Source: Agromyces allii
GTDB taxonomy: Bacteria > Actinomycetota > Actinomycetes > Actinomycetales > Microbacteriaceae
NCBI RefSeq assembly: GCF_009749385.1
Contig: NZ_WBIN01000002.1
Coordinates: 398,953-462,952, forward strand
Reading direction: 5' to 3'
Length of the DNA: 64,000 bases
Shown here: in pieces, positions 8,266-17,046 of the stretch
Layout of the letters: every line of letters starts with the position of its first letter
Numbering within the stretch: the first letter of the stretch is position 1
Notes under the pieces: model-generated
What the model was told of the DNA's origin: nothing
Databases searched by the model: none
What the model saw: only the letters and a program-made list of their open reading frames with translations
Made by a program: the position numbers and the translations under genes

Positions 8266-9522
8266 ATGGCTGCAGATGAGCGACGAGTCGATACCGCCGC
8301 CGGAATCGCGATCCCGGCGGTCACGACCGAGCCCCACGACTGGAGGCCGCGGAATCCCGCGGGCTTCTCCAACGCCGAGGTGCTGCGGCAGACCGGGCGC
8401 TACGAGTCGGCACGCACCGCCGCGATCGAGCACTGGTCTCCCCGCCTCTCGGCCATCGACATCGCCGACATCGAGGAGGCCGCACTCGCCCTGGCCGACT
8501 TCGACCGCTACGCGCTCATCAAGCTCGGTGCCGAGCACCCCGCGCTCGGCCCGATGTCGGCGATCCTGCTGCGCACCGAGAGCGCCTCGAGCAGCCAGAT
8601 CGAACAGCTCACCGCGTCGGCACGGCAACTCGCCCTCGCCGAGATCGACGAGGGCGACCGGGCGAACGCAGCGACCGTCATCGGCAACGTCCGCGCGATG
8701 GAGGCCGCGCTCGCCCTCTCGGAGCGGCTGGATGCGACCAGCATCCTCTCGATGCACCGCGAGCTGCTCAGTCGTCAGCCCGGATTCGAAGATCAGGCCG
8801 GACGCTTCCGCGACGAGCTCGTCTGGATCGGCGGCCGAGACAATGCCGGCCCACGAGGCGCCGACTACATCGCTCCGCAGCCCGGCCAGGTTCCCGGCGC
8901 GATCCTGGATCTCGTCGCCTTCGCCGGCCGCGTCGACCTGCCCGCGTTGCTCCAGATCGCCGTCGCCCACGCGCAGTTCGAGTCGATCCACCCGTTCGTC
9001 GACGGCAACGGCCGCACCGGCCGTGCCCTCGCGCAGGCGCTCCTGCGGGGCAAGGGCCTCTCGACGCACACGACCGTGCCGCTGTCCGCCGGACTCCTCA
9101 CCGACGTCGTGCGCTACTTCGACGCGCTCCGCGCCTTCCGGGCCGGGGATGCCGGCCCGATCGCGCACAGCTTCGCGGACGCCTCGCGGTTCGCCGCGAC
9201 ATCCGGCCGCACGCTCGTCGACGCGCTCTCGGAGCAGTTGGAGGAATCCCGCGAGAAGCTCGCGGGCGTCCGCTCGGTCTCCCGCGCCTGGACGCTGCTC
9301 CCCCGCCTGATCGCCCAGCCGATCGTGAACAGCCGATACCTGACGCAGCAGCTCGGGTACAACGACGTGACCGCGAAGCGGACGATCGAGACCCTCGTCG
9401 ACCGCGGCATCCTCGTCGAGCGATCCGGACGCGCACGCAATCGGGTCTGGCAGCATAGCGGCATCCTCGATGCCCTCGACGAGTACGCCGCGGGCATCAG
9501 GCGATCGACCCGACACCGGTGA
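8266..9522 (+). CDS. Fic/DOC-type protein with C-terminal winged helix
   Basis: A 418-aa Fic-domain protein; such enzymes usually transfer AMP (or another nucleotide moiety) onto target hydroxyls. The full motif HPFVDGNGRTGR is present at residues 242-253, with catalytic His242. The alpha-inh region reads SSSQIEQL (108-115), resembling the class II inhibitory helix, but Gln follows Glu where (S/T)xxxE(G/N) is expected. Residues about 345-400 (YLTQQLGYNDVTAKRTIETLVDRGIL, quoted in part) form a winged helix that could bind DNA. ATG 8266 lies close behind an A/T-rich palindrome. Stand-alone; no antitoxin-like small gene adjoins it. Confidence 0.9.
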   Translation: MAADERRVDTAAGIAIPAVTTEPHDWRPRNPAGFSNAEVLRQTGRYESARTAAIEHWSPRLSAIDIADIEEAALALADFDRYALIKLGAEHPALGPMSAILLRTESASSSQIEQLTASARQLALAEIDEGDRANAATVIGNVRAMEAALALSERLDATSILSMHRELLSRQPGFEDQAGRFRDELVWIGGRDNAGPRGADYIAPQPGQVPGAILDLVAFAGRVDLPALLQIAVAHAQFESIHPFVDGNGRTGRALAQALLRGKGLSTHTTVPLSAGLLTDVVRYFDALRAFRAGDAGPIAHSFADASRFAATSGRTLVDALSEQLEESREKLAGVRSVSRAWTLLPRLIAQPIVNSRYLTQQLGYNDVTAKRTIETLVDRGILVERSGRARNRVWQHSGILDALDEYAAGIRRSTRHR

Positions 9523-9607
9523 TCGGCGCCGGAACCGCGCCTTCCGACGCGCCCGGGCAACGGCCCACGATTCATCTCGACCGCCCGACACCCGTTAGCG
9601 TGGGGAG

Positions 9608-10756
9608 GTGCATTCGCCTGTCAACGCCGTCATCGACGGACACCTCGGCCGTCTCAGTCTCAATCGACCCGAGTCGGTCAATGCCATCGACCTCGAGATG
9701 ATGCACGCCATGACCGAGGCGCTCGACGCCTGGGCCGACGATGCGACGGTCACCGCCGTGCTCCTCGACGGCATCGGCGACTACGGATTCTGCGCCGGCG
9801 GCGACTTCCGTGAGATCATGGCGCGCGCGGCCGAAGGCATGACGATCGGCGCCGTCTTCTTCCGCGACGAGTACCGCCTCATCGCGAAGCTCGCCGAGTA
9901 CCCCAAGCCGATCGTGTCGATCATGCACGGCATGACGATGGGCGGCGGAATCTCCCTCGCCGGGCACGTCTCCACCCGCGTCGTGACCGACCGCGTGAAG
10001 CTCGGACAGCCCGAGACCGGCTACGGCTTCGCCCCCGACGGCGGCGCGACGTGGCGGCTCGCGCGCACCCCCGGCGAGATCGGCACCTACCTGGCGCTGA
10101 ACTCGGTCGATCTCCGCGCCGCCGACGCGATCGCCCTCGGCTTCGCCGACGTGATGGTGCCCGCCGAGAACGTCGGCGACGTCGCCGAGGCACTGCTCGA
10201 TGCGGATGACGCGGCCGCACCCGACGAGAAGGTCCGCCGGTTCGCGGTCGACCCCGGCCCGTCGTCGGTGCTCGACCACCGCGACTGGATCGACGCCTGC
10301 TACGCCGCGGAGAGCGTCGAGGCGATCCTCGAACGACTCTGGGCGTTCTCGAACGGCGACGAGGTCGCCGGGCTGCGCGCGGCCGACTCCGCCGACCCCG
10401 AGGCCGCGGCGAACGCGGCTGCAGCCGCCGACACGCTGCTGCGCCTCTCGCCGACGGCGCTCGTCGCGACCCTGCGCTCGGTGCGGGCCGCACGCGACGG
10501 GGAGACCCTCCGCGAGGCCCTCGAGCGAGAGCTGCGACTCGCCCGCTGGTTCACGACCCAGCCCGACCTCTTCACCGGCGTGCAGGCCCTCGTCGAGCAG
10601 AACACCGGTTCGCTGCACCAGGACTCCGTGCCCGACTGGATGCCCGCCGACCTCGGGGACGTCGACGTCACCGACATCGCGGCGGCCATGGACACCCAGC
10701 TGCGCCACAGCGTGTTCTCGCGCGGACTCGCCATTCCCGAGGAAGAAGAGGCCTGA
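9608..10756 (+). CDS. enoyl-CoA hydratase/isomerase family, 3-hydroxyisobutyryl-CoA hydrolase-like
   Basis: A 382-aa crotonase-fold protein. The oxyanion-hole segments FCAGGDFREI (61-70) and HGMTMGGGISLAG (107-119) are clear. The segment PETGYGFAPDGG supplies Glu136 and Asp144, which match the catalytic pair of 3-hydroxyisobutyryl-CoA hydrolase, and the length and C-terminal extension match that subgroup rather than 260-aa hydratases. It would hydrolyse 3-hydroxyisobutyryl-CoA in valine breakdown. GTG 9608 is the only convincing start but its purine-rich GGGGAGG abuts the codon, so the N-terminus is uncertain. No other valine-degradation gene adjoins it. Confidence 0.85.
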   Translation: MHSPVNAVIDGHLGRLSLNRPESVNAIDLEMMHAMTEALDAWADDATVTAVLLDGIGDYGFCAGGDFREIMARAAEGMTIGAVFFRDEYRLIAKLAEYPKPIVSIMHGMTMGGGISLAGHVSTRVVTDRVKLGQPETGYGFAPDGGATWRLARTPGEIGTYLALNSVDLRAADAIALGFADVMVPAENVGDVAEALLDADDAAAPDEKVRRFAVDPGPSSVLDHRDWIDACYAAESVEAILERLWAFSNGDEVAGLRAADSADPEAAANAAAAADTLLRLSPTALVATLRSVRAARDGETLREALERELRLARWFTTQPDLFTGVQALVEQNTGSLHQDSVPDWMPADLGDVDVTDIAAAMDTQLRHSVFSRGLAIPEEEEA

Positions 10757-10851
10757 CCCGAGAGGCGGCCGCACGACGGCAGGCGGCCGCACGCGGCATC
10801 CGCATGCCCGATGGCGCGGACTGCCCGACGGCCGGCCCGGTGGGCGTCGCC

Positions 10852-11046
10852 TCAGCGCCCCGCCGAACCGCCTCGCTCGCCGCGCTGCACGAGCGAGCGC
10901 AGCACGAAGAAGACGACGACGGCGACCAGCGCCACGATCACGGCCTTCACCAGGAACCACACGACGCTGAACACGACATCGACGAGGACCCAGGCGATGA
11001 CGACCGCGGCGATGACGCCGAGCACGGTCCAGACGGTGCGACTCAT
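10852..11046 (-). CDS. small membrane protein
   Basis: A 64-aa protein made of two long hydrophobic stretches (about residues 5-26 and 29-50) and a short Arg/Gly-rich tail. I do not recognise a named family; short proteins of this type are common in Actinobacteria. The sharply defined hydrophobic pattern and basic tail support a real gene. It lies between two unrelated genes and shares a direction with the esterase gene, but a hairpin at 11065-11098 separates them. Confidence 0.7.
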   Translation of the reverse strand: MSRTVWTVLGVIAAVVIAWVLVDVVFSVVWFLVKAVIVALVAVVVFFVLRSLVQRGERGGSAGR

Positions 11047-11064
11047 GTCTCGAGGCTATCCGAA

Positions 11065-11098
11065 CGGCCGCACGCCGATCTGCGGCGGCGTGCGGCCG
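11065..11098 (-). terminator. terminator of the esterase gene
   Basis: CGGCCGCACGCCG (11065-11077) pairs with CGGCGTGCGGCCG (11086-11098), a 13-bp perfect stem with an 8-nt loop, just past the stop of the minus-strand gene ending at 11130. Confidence 0.75.
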
Positions 11099-11129
11099 GA
11101 GGGGGACGCCTTACCTGGATTCCTCGGGA

Positions 11130-12467
11130 TCAACCGCAGGCGGCGACCTTCGTGTACGTGCCCGGCGCGGTCGCCCGGAGTGTCGTGACCGTCGCGTCGC
11201 CCTGGCCGAGGTAGTCGAGGGTTCCGAGCGCGTAGTAGGGGTTGTACGGATTCACGCCGTACGACGTCGCGCGGCCGGCCGCCTTGTGCTCGGCGTTCGT
11301 CGCGGTGATGCACGACGGATCGGGCGTCGGGGTCGGCGTCGGGGTGGGGGTCGGCGTCGGGGTCGGCGTCGGGGTCGGAGTCGGCGTGCCCGTGCGGTCG
11401 ACGCGACGGTTGTTGGCGAAGAAGAACGACGTCACGTAGGCCGGGTAGTCGACGCTGTTCGCGGAGATGTAGGTGCCGCCGGCACCTGCGCCGGCCGGCC
11501 AGTTGTGCCCGAGCCCGGTGTTCTGCACGATCGACACGCGTGGGCCCGCGGCATCCGAGTACAGCGTGCCTGAGCCGTTCGTGTTCGCGCCCGCGAGCCC
11601 GGCGAGGCTGAAGGTCGACGACGTTCCCGCACCGTAGAGCTCGGCCATGATCTGCCCGTTCAGCGTGTTGTACCCGGTGGCGACCGTCGAGTCGTTGCTG
11701 CCGTAGACCACCGAGGCCACCTGGGTCGAGAACGCACTCGAGGTCGATCCGGCGAACGTGCGGCAGGTCGAGACGCCCTGCGCCTTCGAGACGGCGACGC
11801 TGCCGATCTGGCCCGACGTGGTGCCCACGGTCGGCCCGGCGTTGATGCCGATGCCGGCGAACACGTCGGGTGCGAGGCATCCCATGACCATCGTCTCGCC
11901 GCCGCCCGAGGACAGACCGGACACGTAGACCTGGTTCCCGTCGATGCCGAGCCCGGTACGCGAACGGAGCGCGCTCGCGAGGTCGAGCAGGTTGTCGTCG
12001 TGCCGCGACGGTGCGGTGCGGGAGTGGTTCGAGTCGTAGTAGTCCCAGCAGCCGAGGACCACGCCGCCGTTCGGCGCGTCGGGCAGCGCGACGACCATGC
12101 CGTAGGCGTCGGCGGCGGCCGCCCAGTTGCCGGCCGTCTGGAGGTCGGACGCCTTCTGCGCGCAGCCGTGGAGGCTCACCATGAGCGCACGACCGGCGGG
12201 CAGGGCGGCCGCGGTGGTCGGCGTGTAGAGCCGCACGCTCATGCCGGCGATCGTCTCGGTGGTCCAGGTGCCGGTCGTCGTCGACCCGCCGGTGCCTCCC
12301 CCGCCGCCTCCACCGGTGTTCGTGCAGCCCGGAAGGGTCTCGAAGCCGGGCGGGCAGGTGATCGCCTGCGCGGCGGGACTGAGGGCGAAGACGCCGCCCG
12401 TGATGAGAAGGGCGGCGGCGAGTGTCGCGGTGATCCGCGCTCGGATGGACCTGTGGTGCATCGGCAT
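11130..12467 (-). CDS. secreted PHB depolymerase-like esterase with Thr-Pro linker and C-terminal module
   Basis: A 445-aa exported esterase of the PHB depolymerase family. A Sec signal peptide runs to about residue 35 (cleavage after AQA). A Gly-rich spacer is followed by an alpha/beta hydrolase domain with the oxyanion segment SLHGCAQ (98-104) and lipase box GLSSG with nucleophile Ser186; the catalytic His is probably in GLGHNWP. A perfect (Thr-Pro)n linker of about 24 residues leads to a 55-aa C-terminal module (ATNAEHKAAGRATSYG... ending in VAACG) like those found on extracellular PHA depolymerases and polysaccharide esterases. The substrate could be short-chain polyhydroxyalkanoate or an acylated polysaccharide. 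Confidence 0.85.
   Translation of the reverse strand: MPMHHRSIRARITATLAAALLITGGVFALSPAAQAITCPPGFETLPGCTNTGGGGGGGTGGSTTTGTWTTETIAGMSVRLYTPTTAAALPAGRALMVSLHGCAQKASDLQTAGNWAAAADAYGMVVALPDAPNGGVVLGCWDYYDSNHSRTAPSRHDDNLLDLASALRSRTGLGIDGNQVYVSGLSSGGGETMVMGCLAPDVFAGIGINAGPTVGTTSGQIGSVAVSKAQGVSTCRTFAGSTSSAFSTQVASVVYGSNDSTVATGYNTLNGQIMAELYGAGTSSTFSLAGLAGANTNGSGTLYSDAAGPRVSIVQNTGLGHNWPAGAGAGGTYISANSVDYPAYVTSFFFANNRRVDRTGTPTPTPTPTPTPTPTPTPTPTPDPSCITATNAEHKAAGRATSYGVNPYNPYYALGTLDYLGQGDATVTTLRATAPGTYTKVAACG
11323..11388 (-). repeat. tandem repeat encoding the Thr-Pro linker
   Basis: About eleven near-identical 6-bp units (GTCGGG/GTCGGC on the plus strand) encode alternating Thr and Pro on the minus strand. 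Such arrays change copy number readily, so linker length may vary between strains. Confidence 0.85.
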
Positions 12468-12599
12468 CTCCTTCGATGGCAGCGATGTGGCACGTCGTCG
12501 TGCTGGATCGCACGGTACCTGACGACTGATTCACCTGCCATGTTCAGTTCCGCACCCTGCGTGTGCGCGCATGCACACGCGTGGCCGCCGACGACCTCC

Positions 12600-15500
12600 T
12601 CAGGCCGACGGCAGCTCCACCGAGTCGCCGTAGACGATGCGGCGGCCGCGGAGGCGCTGGAGGAGCATGAAGGGCGGCAGTCCGATGGAGTCGCCCTCGT
12701 GCAACTCGTACTCGGCGAGGCGCACGCGAACGCGATCGCCGGGTGCGCGCTCGGGCACCGACACCGCGCCCGCCCACTCGACCGCCCCGAACCGCTCGGC
12801 GCGCAGGGCGCCCAGTCCGAGCCGCACATCGAGCTCGACGGGCTCGCCGATCCGTTCCCAGTCCAGGTCGGTCGGGGCATCCGCCCGCAGCCGCTCGACC
12901 CAGGCCTCGACTCGCCGCGACGCCCGGATCTCCGCAGCGAGGTTCGGCAGTTCGCGCGCGTGCTCCGGCACGCCGACGGGACCGGCGAGGGTGATGACGA
13001 CGGCGAGTCCGTCGGGCGTGGCGACGAACGTCGCGTCACGTCGCGGCAGCGGTTGCACGAAGTCGGCCTTCACGACGGGCGACAGCTCGACGCCCGCGAG
13101 CGAGTGGGGCTGGTAACGGGCGAGGGCGAGCTGCACCATCGGCGTGTACGCGTCTCCGGACTCGAGCGCGATGTCGCAGAACCACAGTCGCCGCTCGGCA
13201 TCGAACTCGGGCTGATGGCCGACGACCGTGACCCGGTCGTCGACCTCGGCGAGCCGCACGGTGCCGACGGCGGTACGGCGCGGAAGGTGATGCGCGAACG
13301 GCCCATACGGCACCGGCTCGCCGGCGAACACCGGGTCGGCGCCCCACGAACTCGTGAACCGACGCCCCTCGGGCCCGGTCGAGGAGAACAACGGGAGGAA
13401 CTCGGTGACGAGCCCGCTCGCGACATCCGTCTCGATCGCGGAGATCAAGTCGGGGTCGAGCGCACGACGGGCGACCGTCTGCAGTTCGGATTCGACGAGG
13501 AACCGGTCGAAGGCACCGCGGGCCCTGGCGGCACGCGGTCGAGGACCGGCCCGACGCAACTCCGCCGCCACCGACGCCACATGCGCCTGGAACCGGGCCG
13601 CCGGCGCCGCGTCGGGTTCGCCGCCGACGCCGCCCCGGCGTTCGAGCACCTGCTCGGCCCAGGCATCGGCGAGGGCGCGCGATGCGACGTCGCCCAGCAC
13701 ACCGCGCTCGACGTCGATCGGCCAGGTGATCCACGGCTGCCGCGCGAGGACGACCCCGAGCAGCTCATCCGGTCCGCTCGAGAACCACGGCCGGCCGAGG
13801 TAGACGCGGAGGCCGCCGGCCGTCCGCACCCGCCGCACGCCGAACGTGCCGTCGACGTCGAGTCGTTCGGTGCGCCACTCCCAGTAGGGCATGAGATAGC
13901 GAACCTCAGGCGGCGCCGGGCGGGCGCTGGAGGGCACGTCGACGCGCAGCGTCGGCCCGGTCGAGGTGATGAGTTCTGGCTGGTCGGTGATCTGGGGCGG
14001 GAAGTATTCGCGGAACCGGGTCGTCGCGGTCGGCGTGTAGTCGACCCAGCGGTGCCGGGTGTCGCCGAACTCGTGGCGTGCGGCGTGGCGCGGTCCGAAC
14101 GGCCCGGCGGCCGGGCCGTTCACCGGCCAGAGCTGCGCGTCGACCTCGCTCGGCTCCAGCAGGAAATCGGTCACGTGGGCCTGCTTGCCCTCCTCGCGCG
14201 GTGCGGGTTCGAGGATGTCGTCGACGGGGTCGTTCCATGCGGCCGTGATGTCGAGACGCCCGGTGCTGGCGGCGTGGTTGTGCACGACACCCGGCAGGAG
14301 CGAGAACGTCGCGCCGAGATCGCGCGGCGTGCCGGCCGAGAGCCGGATCTCGGGCGGTTCGAGCGGCATCTCGACGGCGTGCACGAGTGTGAGGTCGGCG
14401 AACGGGCTGATCATCCAGTGCAGGCCACGGCGAACGGTCTCGAGCTGGGCGGGCGTGGCCGGCGCCTGGTGCTCGTCGATCAGATGCCAGATCCGCATGA
14501 GCTCGATGTCGGGCAGGTCGAGGAAGGAGCTCAGCCGCACCGTCTGCATGGTCGCCTTCGGAAGCGACACCGTGAGCGTGCGCGCCGCGGCGTCGAACGC
14601 GGGAAGGTCGGCGCCCTCGACGATGCGCAGGAGCACCGGCTGCCGGTCGAACCAGGTCGCCGCGGCATCCGAATCGCCCGGCCAGCGGAGCAACCGAGTC
14701 GCCGGCGCGCCGACCACCTCGCCGCCCGCGTCGCCGGCGTCGCCGGCACCCCCGCCCGCCACGTCGCCCGGCAGGCTCGTGAAGGAGATGCCGCGCGCGA
14801 CCGGGTCGGGCAGGTACGGGAGCGTCAGAGCGCGGTTCGCATGCACGACGTACTGGCCGTCGGGCAGCACCTGCTCCTTCGTGCCGTCGAGCACGGTCGG
14901 CGGGCCGGAGGGGTTCACCGCTCGCGCGCCGGGCAGCGTGAGGTAGCTGCCCGCCTCGCGGCCCGCGATCGCGAACTGCGCGGCGACGGCCGCCGGGTCG
15001 CCGGCGAGCGCGGCGTCGAACCGTCCGTGCGTCTCGGCGAGCTGCACGCTGCCGATCGGCGCGGCGAGGTTTCGCTCGTTCTCGACCCGGTAGACGACGC
15101 CGAGGTCTCCGGATGTCTCGTGCCCGGGCAGGTCCCGCACGCGCGCGAGCGCGACGTAGTCGGCGACCGGCACGTCGAGGGTCGACCGGATCACCATCCG
15201 CATGAGCGATTCGCCCTCGGTGTACTCGGTCAGCGGCACGACCGCAGGCGAGGGCACCGGTTCCCAGCGCTGGTAGGTGCGCGGCAGGTCGCGTTCGTGC
15301 GCCTCGTCGAGCTGGTCGTCGGGAATCGACCCGCCCGACAGGTCGACGGCGCGGATGCGCACCCGGTACTGCCGTCCGAACCGCAGCCGCGGCAGCGAGC
15401 CGGGCAGCACCCGGAACCGTGCGGCGAGCGGGAACCCGGTGTCGGCGACGTCGGGCGGGTTCTCCTCGGGGTCGACGGGGTGCGTCTCGTCGACGACCTT

Positions 15501-17045
15501 TCCCGGGCGCTTCACCGCGAGCGACCAGCCGTCCCACCCGGCGAGCGTCTCGTGGAGCCATTGGTCGGCGGTGGGGTCGGCCTCGTTGCTCGACGTGCTC
15601 GCCGCCTTCAGATAGCCCTCGTCGGGCTTCGGCTGCACGGGGAGCGGTTGCCGTGGCCCGGCTGGCGCGCCGGGCTCGACGAGTTCGTAGTCGCCCTCGC
15701 GCCGGTGCAGCGACCGACACTCGCGCGGGTCGGCGCTCTCGTCGCGGATGTCGACGCGCCACCCCCGCGTCACGTCGGCGGCGTGCAGCACGGCGGATGC
15801 CCCGGCCGTGCGCTGCTGCTCGTGATCGGCGGATCGGTCGAACTGCTCGACCAGCGCGGCCGATCGTTCCTGGCGCACGACGATGAGGCCGGTGGAGCGC
15901 AGCGCGGGAAGCGACGAGGCGTCGTCGGTCATCGAGGGCGCCTGGTTGTTGCGGGCCGCACTGTCGTTCAGGTCGCGGTCGGTGCGCACCAGCCCATCGA
16001 GGAGGTTGGCGACCTTGAGCGCCGCGCCGTCGGGGTCGAGCTGGTCGAGCCCGAATCGGCGGGTTTCGTCGATGACGAGGCTGCCGTCGACGATGTCCGG
16101 GAGTTCGACGCGCGAGGACGGCGCCCACACCCGGTCGGAGTAGTGGGCGTTCGTGATGGGGCGGGCGTCGGCGCCAGCGACGAGTCCGTCGACGAGCGGG
16201 CCGCCGGCTCCGGCGGCCACGACCTGGATCGTCGTCTGCTCGAGGATGCCGCCGTCATCGGGAATCCAGAGGTCGACGGCGAGCCCGAGCCGCCTCAGCA
16301 GTTCGGGGAAGTCGGCGCATCGGGCGACGAAGCTGTGGAACTCGGGCGCGACGGGCTCCGGCGGCTTCGCGGTGGACGTCGCCTCGTCCCACGGGTCGTC
16401 GGTGCGGTCGTAGAACGCCCGGGCCGCGGCGAGCGCGACGGCCGGTCGTTGGGCCGGCGGCACGCTGTCGATGCGAAGGAATCTGCCCTGCTGGTCGGAT
16501 CCCGCACGCAGGTCGGCGAGGTATCGCTTGATCTCCCGGCGATGGCCCTGCTCCCACCGCTCGAGGATGCTCCGCGGCGACTGGAGCTCGCGGATCTTGC
16601 CGGCCAGTGGGCCGCGGGTGATCGCCGGGAACGACGACGGGCTCGTGACCGCGATCGTCGCGTACAGGTCGGTGACGGCGGCCGCGACCTCGGCGACGGG
16701 GTAGGAGTGCACGACGGCCTGCTCGAAGTGCTGGAACGGGGCTTCGCCGACGGCCGTGCGACCGAACAGTCGCTCCCAGAGGTCGGGGTCGGGCGGGACG
16801 GGATCGTCGAGCGGCATCCCGTCGACCTGGCCGATGCCCGCGACGTCGAAGACCCATCGCGCTTCGGCCACGGCCTTGGGCCAGTTGGCGAACGCCTCGA
16901 AGGCGGGCAGTTCGACGAGCACGCCCGTGCCGGGGGGCTCGTCGGTCGACAGCTTCGGCGTGACGAAGACGGTCACCTTCAGTTGTCCGTTCTCGGGGAG
17001 CCTGCCGGCGGGGATGGCGGTGAAGACCGCACGCTCGGTGACCAT
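12600..17045 (-). CDS. giant protein of unknown function (second gene of a pair)
   Basis: 1,481 aa; I do not recognise it. No signal peptide, membrane helix or known catalytic motif is apparent. The composition is soluble and rich in Pro, Asp and Arg with many short hydrophobic strands, suggesting a large multi-domain beta-rich protein. A low-complexity Gly/Asp/Ala run (GGGAGDAGDAGGE, around residues 765-778) probably separates domains. Acidic stretches with Arg-Trp pairs recur in the C-terminal half. ATG 17045 has GGGAG six bases upstream and lies one base from the stop of the preceding 1,344-aa gene, so the two form an operon. Its reading frame is clean over 4.4 kb, so it is certainly coding. 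Confidence 0.9.
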   Translation of the reverse strand: MVTERAVFTAIPAGRLPENGQLKVTVFVTPKLSTDEPPGTGVLVELPAFEAFANWPKAVAEARWVFDVAGIGQVDGMPLDDPVPPDPDLWERLFGRTAVGEAPFQHFEQAVVHSYPVAEVAAAVTDLYATIAVTSPSSFPAITRGPLAGKIRELQSPRSILERWEQGHRREIKRYLADLRAGSDQQGRFLRIDSVPPAQRPAVALAAARAFYDRTDDPWDEATSTAKPPEPVAPEFHSFVARCADFPELLRRLGLAVDLWIPDDGGILEQTTIQVVAAGAGGPLVDGLVAGADARPITNAHYSDRVWAPSSRVELPDIVDGSLVIDETRRFGLDQLDPDGAALKVANLLDGLVRTDRDLNDSAARNNQAPSMTDDASSLPALRSTGLIVVRQERSAALVEQFDRSADHEQQRTAGASAVLHAADVTRGWRVDIRDESADPRECRSLHRREGDYELVEPGAPAGPRQPLPVQPKPDEGYLKAASTSSNEADPTADQWLHETLAGWDGWSLAVKRPGKVVDETHPVDPEENPPDVADTGFPLAARFRVLPGSLPRLRFGRQYRVRIRAVDLSGGSIPDDQLDEAHERDLPRTYQRWEPVPSPAVVPLTEYTEGESLMRMVIRSTLDVPVADYVALARVRDLPGHETSGDLGVVYRVENERNLAAPIGSVQLAETHGRFDAALAGDPAAVAAQFAIAGREAGSYLTLPGARAVNPSGPPTVLDGTKEQVLPDGQYVVHANRALTLPYLPDPVARGISFTSLPGDVAGGGAGDAGDAGGEVVGAPATRLLRWPGDSDAAATWFDRQPVLLRIVEGADLPAFDAAARTLTVSLPKATMQTVRLSSFLDLPDIELMRIWHLIDEHQAPATPAQLETVRRGLHWMISPFADLTLVHAVEMPLEPPEIRLSAGTPRDLGATFSLLPGVVHNHAASTGRLDITAAWNDPVDDILEPAPREEGKQAHVTDFLLEPSEVDAQLWPVNGPAAGPFGPRHAARHEFGDTRHRWVDYTPTATTRFREYFPPQITDQPELITSTGPTLRVDVPSSARPAPPEVRYLMPYWEWRTERLDVDGTFGVRRVRTAGGLRVYLGRPWFSSGPDELLGVVLARQPWITWPIDVERGVLGDVASRALADAWAEQVLERRGGVGGEPDAAPAARFQAHVASVAAELRRAGPRPRAARARGAFDRFLVESELQTVARRALDPDLISAIETDVASGLVTEFLPLFSSTGPEGRRFTSSWGADPVFAGEPVPYGPFAHHLPRRTAVGTVRLAEVDDRVTVVGHQPEFDAERRLWFCDIALESGDAYTPMVQLALARYQPHSLAGVELSPVVKADFVQPLPRRDATFVATPDGLAVVITLAGPVGVPEHARELPNLAAEIRASRRVEAWVERLRADAPTDLDWERIGEPVELDVRLGLGALRAERFGAVEWAGAVSVPERAPGDRVRVRLAEYELHEGDSIGLPPFMLLQRLRGRRIVYGDSVELPSA

Positions 17046-17046
17046 G

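Noticed and set aside
10762..10793. Direct repeat AGGCGGCCGCACG
   Set aside because: Two copies only, in G+C-rich intergenic DNA; likely chance.
11323..11388. Short tandem array considered as CRISPR-like repeat
   Set aside because: Units are 6 bp without spacers and lie in frame, encoding a Thr-Pro linker.
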